Shown: positions 39,903-43,985 of the stretch, piece after piece
Position numbering within the stretch: the first letter of the stretch is position 1
How the letters are laid out: each line of letters opens with the position of its first letter
Assembly (NCBI GenBank): GCA_002315825.1
Contig: DCIC01000116.1
Location: forward strand, 13,107 to 57,091
From: Bacteroidales bacterium UBA1736
GTDB taxonomy: Bacteria; Bacteroidota; Bacteroidia; Bacteroidales; UBA932
Length of the DNA: 43,985 nt
Direction: 5' to 3'
Notes under the pieces: model-generated
Seen by the model: the letters and a program-made list of their open reading frames with translations, nothing else
Told to the model about the DNA's origin: nothing
Databases searched by the model: none
Made by a program: the position numbers and the translations under genes

Positions 39903-41164
39903 TGCGAAGCAATTAGAGCCTCCGCCCATTCCTTAAAGTCGTCCCAGCGATAGAAGCCTTCATAAACCGGGACTAGCTGAGGGAGTGAGGCGGTGGCCTC
40001 GTTCCATATCAGCTGGAAGATAATATCATTCTGCTTGTTCCTGTAGAAAGCGAAAAGCACGGTATTGGCCATAGGAGTGTTATAACTCTGAAACCAATAT
40101 TTGGCTTCCGATGCGTCCTGGGGAACGGTTCCGGAAGAATTCATATCCAACAGGCAGGTGAAAGCCTCCATCACATAATCGTGTCCGAAACGCAGATCGG
40201 CAGCAATCCCGGGATTGACAAAAGCCTCCTCTGCCTTAGTGATAATATCCTCAAGAAGAGGAATCTGATTGTAACGGCTGGTAATGTCCCCGTAGAATGA
40301 TCGATAGTTGTTAGCCTCCCAGAGAGTCAGTAATTGATCCACAGTGACTGTCCCGTCAAAAATAGGTTCCTCGCTGCTATTGTGATAGTTGCCAAGGAAA
40401 GAGAACAGCTCGCTGCAGAATCGTGTAGAACCTCCCTGATATTTTTCCACGAAGGCAGGGTCCGTAAAGAGTCTCTCAAGAATACCCTTATAGTCAACGG
40501 TCCTGGCGGTAAAGTCTGCCACACTCTCAAGGGTAGGCTGGTCCGATGGAGCGATATAATTGCGCCGTATTTCGGCAGGAGCACTCACAGGAGCAATAAC
40601 CTTCATTCCAGTATGGTCACAGCTCTGGAAAATATCCAAACTAGGATTCTTGGCCTGGAGACTCAGACAGAATGAGCTCATACTGACAATGCTGCGCTGC
40701 GAGGTGGATGTCACTGCGTTTACCTTTCTTGCACCCTTGAACACCTCAGGGAATGCATCATAGACAATTTCTCCAATGCGTTTATGCTGCTCAAATCCAA
40801 GAGGAACAATATCACCGGTATTGAGATAAGGGATAAAGTAGTAGTCCTCATATTTGGCACGGAAATCCTCTCCCACAGAGGTAAGTTTACCCTCGTTATG
40901 AGCCTCAGTAAATACCTGATGGAGAAGCTTGTATGTCTCCACGTTCCAAGCATTGCGGGATCCGTGGCGGCCATAATGAGTGATATAGAAGGCCTTATAT
41001 CCCTTGGGAGCCTTTGCTATGGACACCGAATCAAAACGATGAGGTCCTTCCATTGCACATATTTTCCTCCAGTCCTCAGCGACCTTCGTCATTACATCAT
41101 ACTGCTGCGCAAATGCGGCATTGCATAAGGAAGCAATGCATACGAATAGGATTATCTTTTTCAT
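39887..41164 (-). CDS. Secreted histidine-type acid phosphatase (copy 2)
   Basis: A 425-residue paralog of the gene at 38585, in the opposite direction. The signal peptide is MKKIILFVCIASLCNAAFAQ. The catalytic motif ITHYGRHGSRNAW places the nucleophile His at residue 67, the same position as in copy 1. The donor motif is LRFGHDYVMEAF. The two proteins align from GYKAFY/GYEPFY through to the end but differ widely outside motifs, so the duplication is old. The start is the ATG at 41164; a TTG at 41170 is unlikely. TrmO ends 39 bases upstream on the same strand. Confidence 0.88.
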   Translation of the reverse strand: MKKIILFVCIASLCNAAFAQQYDVMTKVAEDWRKICAMEGPHRFDSVSIAKAPKGYKAFYITHYGRHGSRNAWNVETYKLLHQVFTEAHNEGKLTSVGEDFRAKYEDYYFIPYLNTGDIVPLGFEQHKRIGEIVYDAFPEVFKGARKVNAVTSTSQRSIVSMSSFCLSLQAKNPSLDIFQSCDHTGMKVIAPVSAPAEIRRNYIAPSDQPTLESVADFTARTVDYKGILERLFTDPAFVEKYQGGSTRFCSELFSFLGNYHNSSEEPIFDGTVTVDQLLTLWEANNYRSFYGDITSRYNQIPLLEDIITKAEEAFVNPGIAADLRFGHDYVMEAFTCLLDMNSSGTVPQDASEAKYWFQSYNTPMANTVLFAFYRNKQNDIIFQLIWNEATASLPQLVPVYEGFYRWDDFKEWAEALIASHPAQQ

Positions 41165-41203
41165 TATCAATTATGTATTTTGCATAAATATAAGACTAAA
41201 AAT

Positions 41204-41899
41204 TCAATTCTCCTCTCCGCTGAAAGGAAATAGGACGGTCAATACCCCTTCCCGGACCCTGAAGTGAATATCCATATCGGCAAAGCGCATTCCATAGACC
41301 CGCTCCGGGTCATCTTGATAAGAAGGCCTTGGATCATTTTCCAACACCTGCTTCAGCTGAATAATCAAGTCAGAGCCAAGTCTATTTTCCAGACTGGAAG
41401 GGACACACACTTCCAAATGTCTCTGTGCAAGACTGTCGACATAGCCGCAGACCGCTTCGGGACGGCTGTCAGCATATTTGATATATGGTTTAATATCATA
41501 GATAGGAGTCCCGTCCATCAGGTCGGCGCCCAGAACATTGATGACAGGTCCCAATTCGGAATCCCGTTCAATACTTTCAATCCTGACACAGGACAGCCCT
41601 ATGGGATTGGGACGGAAGGGAGAGCGCGTAGCAAATACACCCATCGTATCATTCCCGCCCAGCCGTGGGGGACGTACCGTCGTCTGGAATTCCTTTCCCG
41701 GAGTCTCCCTATTGGCCGAGAATCCCCAAATCAGCCAGATATGGCTGAACCCCTCGAGCCCCCGCAGGGCCTCGGCGTTTCTGAATTGCTTTTCAAAAAC
41801 AATTCTCCCCCGCAGATCAGACGCTAGAGAACTCTGCCTCGGAATACCGAACTTCTCCTTGAAAGGAGAGCGAATTCGTGCAATAGCCTTGATTTCCAT
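41204..41899 (-). CDS. trmO: tRNA (N6-threonylcarbamoyladenosine37-N6)-methyltransferase TrmO
   Basis: TrmO methylates t6A37 to m6t6A in tRNAs that read ACY codons, using a single-sheeted beta-barrel SAM site. The 231-residue protein shows the family segments IARIRSPFKEKFGIPRQ, LEGFSHIWLIWGF, RPPRLGGN, GVFATRSPFRPNPIGLS (SAM pocket) and DLMDGTPIYDIKPYI. A C-terminal domain (from about 165) is present, as in the E. coli protein. It is divergent from the glycerophosphodiesterase gene. Confidence 0.94.
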   Translation of the reverse strand: MEIKAIARIRSPFKEKFGIPRQSSLASDLRGRIVFEKQFRNAEALRGLEGFSHIWLIWGFSANRETPGKEFQTTVRPPRLGGNDTMGVFATRSPFRPNPIGLSCVRIESIERDSELGPVINVLGADLMDGTPIYDIKPYIKYADSRPEAVCGYVDSLAQRHLEVCVPSSLENRLGSDLIIQLKQVLENDPRPSYQDDPERVYGMRFADMDIHFRVREGVLTVLFPFSGEEN

Positions 41900-41923
41900 A
41901 TATGATTTCGATCAAATTTTCCG

Positions 41924-41931
41924 TAAATTTG
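41924..41931 (+). promoter_or_regulatory. -7 box for the GDPD-GpsA operon
   Basis: TAAATTTG (TAnnTTTG), 18 bases before the ATG at 41949. Confidence 0.5.
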
Positions 41932-41948
41932 TTAAAAATAGCACTGAA

Positions 41949-42779
41949 ATGAAAATCACACAACTAATTTGCTCCATTGCGGCAGTTTCCCTTCTCTGCT
42001 GCACTCTGAATGCACAGGAACAGACCGTAAGAGTTTTCTCCCATCGCGGAGGACGTATGGAATTTGATGAAAATACTCTTTCCGCCTTTCAGGCAAGTTA
42101 CGATGCCGGATACCGCGGTTTTGAAACTGATGTGAGAATGACCTCTGACGGTCAGCTTATCATAACCCACGACAGCTCGCTTGAAAGGACCACCGACGGG
42201 AGTGGTGCGGTTGAGCAAAAAACAGCCGCTGAGATCAGAAAATACAACACAAAAGGCGGGCACAAGATTCTTTTCCTCGATGAACTTTTGGAATTTCTGA
42301 AAGGCAAGGAAGGGCTATATGTAGAATTCGAATTGAAAACTTCACCTGTGGAACTTTATCCCGAGGATCGCCTCCGCGAATTCTGCGACAAGCTCTACAA
42401 GGCTGTGATGGCCGTCAAGCCTGCCGATGCCACCTTCCTTTTCACTTCCGGCGACTATCGCGGACTGCGCTATCTCCAGCAAAAATATCCCGGAACAGAT
42501 ATGCTTCTGATCACTGGCAAGCCCTGCAATGACGAGACTATAGCCCTCTGCAAGGCAATGGGTATCGACAGGCTCGGAGCCACGATGGACGGCACGAGCA
42601 GAGCTGCCGTAGCCAAAGCGCATAAAGAAGGCCTGATCGTCAGTCTCTGGCCAGGGAACAGCCCTGCGGATTTTGTTCTTGGAACATATCTGGGAGCTGA
42701 TTTCCTTTGTACGGACGTACCTGTTGCAGTCAAGACATTTGCTGCAGAGAAAACTCCTTGGATCAACGTAAAATACTGA
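41949..42779 (+). CDS. Secreted glycerophosphodiester phosphodiesterase
   Basis: A 276-residue GDPD-family enzyme that releases sn-glycerol 3-phosphate from glycerophosphodiesters such as deacylated phospholipids. The signal peptide is MKITQLICSIAAVSLLCCTLNAQ. Catalytic and metal residues are visible: SHRGG (His-Arg), FDENT, ETDVRMTSDG (Glu and Asp metal ligands) and THDSSLERTTDGSG (second catalytic His). YVEFELKT carries the third acidic ligand. The C-terminal DFLCTDVPV is also typical. The start at 41949 follows the promoter and signal peptide; the frame is open further upstream through trmO. A glycerol-3-phosphate dehydrogenase gene starts 7 bases after the stop. Confidence 0.92.
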   Translation: MKITQLICSIAAVSLLCCTLNAQEQTVRVFSHRGGRMEFDENTLSAFQASYDAGYRGFETDVRMTSDGQLIITHDSSLERTTDGSGAVEQKTAAEIRKYNTKGGHKILFLDELLEFLKGKEGLYVEFELKTSPVELYPEDRLREFCDKLYKAVMAVKPADATFLFTSGDYRGLRYLQQKYPGTDMLLITGKPCNDETIALCKAMGIDRLGATMDGTSRAAVAKAHKEGLIVSLWPGNSPADFVLGTYLGADFLCTDVPVAVKTFAAEKTPWINVKY

Positions 42780-42785
42780 TACAAT

Positions 42786-43841
42786 ATGAGCAGAATAATT
42801 ACAATTATCGGATCCGGTATGATGGGATCCGCACTTGCCTTTCCCGCCGCTGAAAACGGCAATGAAGTCAGGATTGTCGGCACCTGTCTGGATGATGAAA
42901 TTATTGATGGATACATAAAGACACACAAGCACGAAAAGTTCTGCAGACCTTTCCCCGACAATGTCAAATATTACTATTACAAGGATTGGAAAGAAGCTGT
43001 CAAGGGTGCGGATTTCGTTATCGGTGGAGTATCTTCCTTCGGAGTGGACTGGTTCCTGGAAGCAATTCTTACCGAGCTTGACCCTGCAATGCCTGTCCTT
43101 TCTGTGACAAAAGGTCTCAAGGCCCTTGAGGACGGCACTCTCATCTCTTACCCGGGATATTGGGAGAGCGAACTGGCAAAAAAGGGCATCCACCGTACAA
43201 TCAATGCCGTCGGAGGTCCCTGCACATCATATGAACTGGTGTTTATGGACCCGAGTGAGGTTGCATTCTGCGGCAAGGACAATGCTCAGCTCCGTATGAT
43301 GAAGGAGGCCATGCAGCGTCCATATTATCATATCTCTCTTACAAATGATGTCATAGGTCTGGAAAGCGCAGTAGCGCTAAAGAATGCTTACGCAATGGCC
43401 GTAACTCTCGCCGTCGGTCTCAACACACGCTGGCACGGTGAGAATGAGCCCCAGCACTACAACTCACAAGCCGGCACATTTTCTCAGGCCGTCAGGGAGA
43501 CCCACGCTCTTATGCAGATGCAGGGTGGCACTTTTGAGTCCGAATGTATAGGTCTGGGAGACCTGTATGTAACAATCTTCAGCGGTCGTACAAGACGTTG
43601 CGGTGTCCTTATGGGACAGGGCCTCAACTATGATGAGGTAACAGAGGCTCTCTCAGGCATCACTCTGGAATCGCTTGTCATCACCCGCGTTATGGGCAAC
43701 GCCATAAGAAAGAAAGCAGAACTCGGACTCCTTGACCTTAGAGATTTCCCTCTTCTTATGCATATCGTGGAAATCCTGGACAAAGGCAAGGCCGATGCAG
43801 ACCTGCCCTGGGAAGCATTCACATTTGAGAATCTCAAATAA
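42786..43841 (+). CDS. gpsA: NAD(P)-dependent glycerol-3-phosphate dehydrogenase, divergent form
   Basis: A 351-residue cytoplasmic protein interconverting dihydroxyacetone phosphate and glycerol 3-phosphate. The Rossmann start is ITIIGSGMMGSALAF, and SVTKGL matches the family. The C-terminal domain has the catalytic-lysine-like ALKNAYAMAVTLAVGL and GLGDLYVTIFSGRTRRCG, close to GDL.xTc.S..SRN. The classical GPSFAxE segment is replaced by VGGPCTSYELV, so this is not the typical housekeeping GpsA and substrate preference could differ. Co-transcription with an exported GDPD suggests it handles the released glycerol 3-phosphate. Confidence 0.82.
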   Translation: MSRIITIIGSGMMGSALAFPAAENGNEVRIVGTCLDDEIIDGYIKTHKHEKFCRPFPDNVKYYYYKDWKEAVKGADFVIGGVSSFGVDWFLEAILTELDPAMPVLSVTKGLKALEDGTLISYPGYWESELAKKGIHRTINAVGGPCTSYELVFMDPSEVAFCGKDNAQLRMMKEAMQRPYYHISLTNDVIGLESAVALKNAYAMAVTLAVGLNTRWHGENEPQHYNSQAGTFSQAVRETHALMQMQGGTFESECIGLGDLYVTIFSGRTRRCGVLMGQGLNYDEVTEALSGITLESLVITRVMGNAIRKKAELGLLDLRDFPLLMHIVEILDKGKADADLPWEAFTFENLK

Positions 43842-43875
43842 TTTAGTAAAGCAAGCATTAATCTCTTTTGACAGT

Positions 43876-43985
43876 ATGAAAGACGGAGAATTCAAAACTG
43901 TATTTGCCACCAGCAATCCCATCAATGCACATATTATTGAAGGAATGCTCAGAGAGAACGGCATCCCGGCTATGGTATTCGGAGA
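43876..43985 (+). CDS. DUF2007-type small protein, partial (3' end off window)
   Basis: The first 36 residues are visible: FKTVFATSNPINAHIIEGML, then LRENGIPAMVFG. This is the start of the DUF2007 (putative signal-transducing protein) fold, where a residue pattern A..A..I...L...GI..... is shared. It follows gpsA by 34 bases in the same direction and may be in its operon. The function of the family is not known. Confidence 0.7.
   Translation, partial: MKDGEFKTVFATSNPINAHIIEGMLRENGIPAMVFG

Noticed and set aside
42342..43193. 283-codon open frame on the minus strand across the GDPD and gpsA genes
   Set aside because: It is antisense to two genes with clear catalytic motifs; its translation has no recognisable domain.

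Overview
The window looks like a chromosomal segment of a Bacteroidota bacterium, most likely order Bacteroidales. Three things support this. Promoter-like boxes match the Bacteroides consensus (TTTG, about 19-20 bases, TAnnTTTG). The gene set is typical: an AsnC/Lrp regulator, DUF3109, a five-helix fumarate reductase cytochrome b and a long RodA. Shine-Dalgarno sequences are generally weak. I cannot name the genus. Almost everything is core, vertically inherited gene content. I saw no prophage, CRISPR array, transposase, integrase or restriction system.

Layout. 1-443: start of a tRNA-dihydrouridine synthase, running off the left edge. 521-1504: 6-phosphofructokinase, convergent with a lone succinate dehydrogenase/fumarate reductase cytochrome b gene (1590-2300). 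2411-5454: pyrH, frr and an aminopeptidase P. 5447-7431: hemW and a membrane-anchored coiled-coil protein, on the minus strand. 7509-10171: a small membrane protein facing a DUF3109 gene and a secreted M16-like protein that lacks the zinc motif. 10250-14039: a TPR protein, a U32-family RNA-modification enzyme and an unrecognised lipoprotein. 14165-18386: an operon of class A PBP, ddl and prmC. 18495-22000: topA, an Lrp-type regulator and ispD. 22073-27723: the cell-elongation operon mreB-mreC-mreD-mrdA-rodA, followed by tRNA-Leu(UAA).

The region from about 27990 to 33140 is more accessory. It holds an AAA/DUF4143 ATPase next to the tRNA, then a decaying stretch. That stretch contains a fused remnant of a 4Fe-4S membrane protein and an aldo/keto reductase tail, a SnoaL-like secreted protein, and a 3' fragment of an AraC regulator. 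A VOC - GH39 - phosphotransferase operon on the minus strand follows. None of the remnants is visible as an intact reading frame.

The last 11 kb encode exported hydrolases: a lipoprotein M16 peptidase, a GH3 glycosidase carrying a collagen-like Gly-X-Pro insert, and two histidine-type acid phosphatases placed tail to tail. After these come TrmO, an exported glycerophosphodiester phosphodiesterase, a divergent glycerol-3-phosphate dehydrogenase and the start of a DUF2007 gene. Two phosphomonoesterases, GDPD and a G3P dehydrogenase together suggest a place where organic phosphate is scavenged. No clearly new defence or mobile system is present. The points most worth following are the GH3 insert, the decayed redox locus with an orphan promoter, and the organophosphate cluster.
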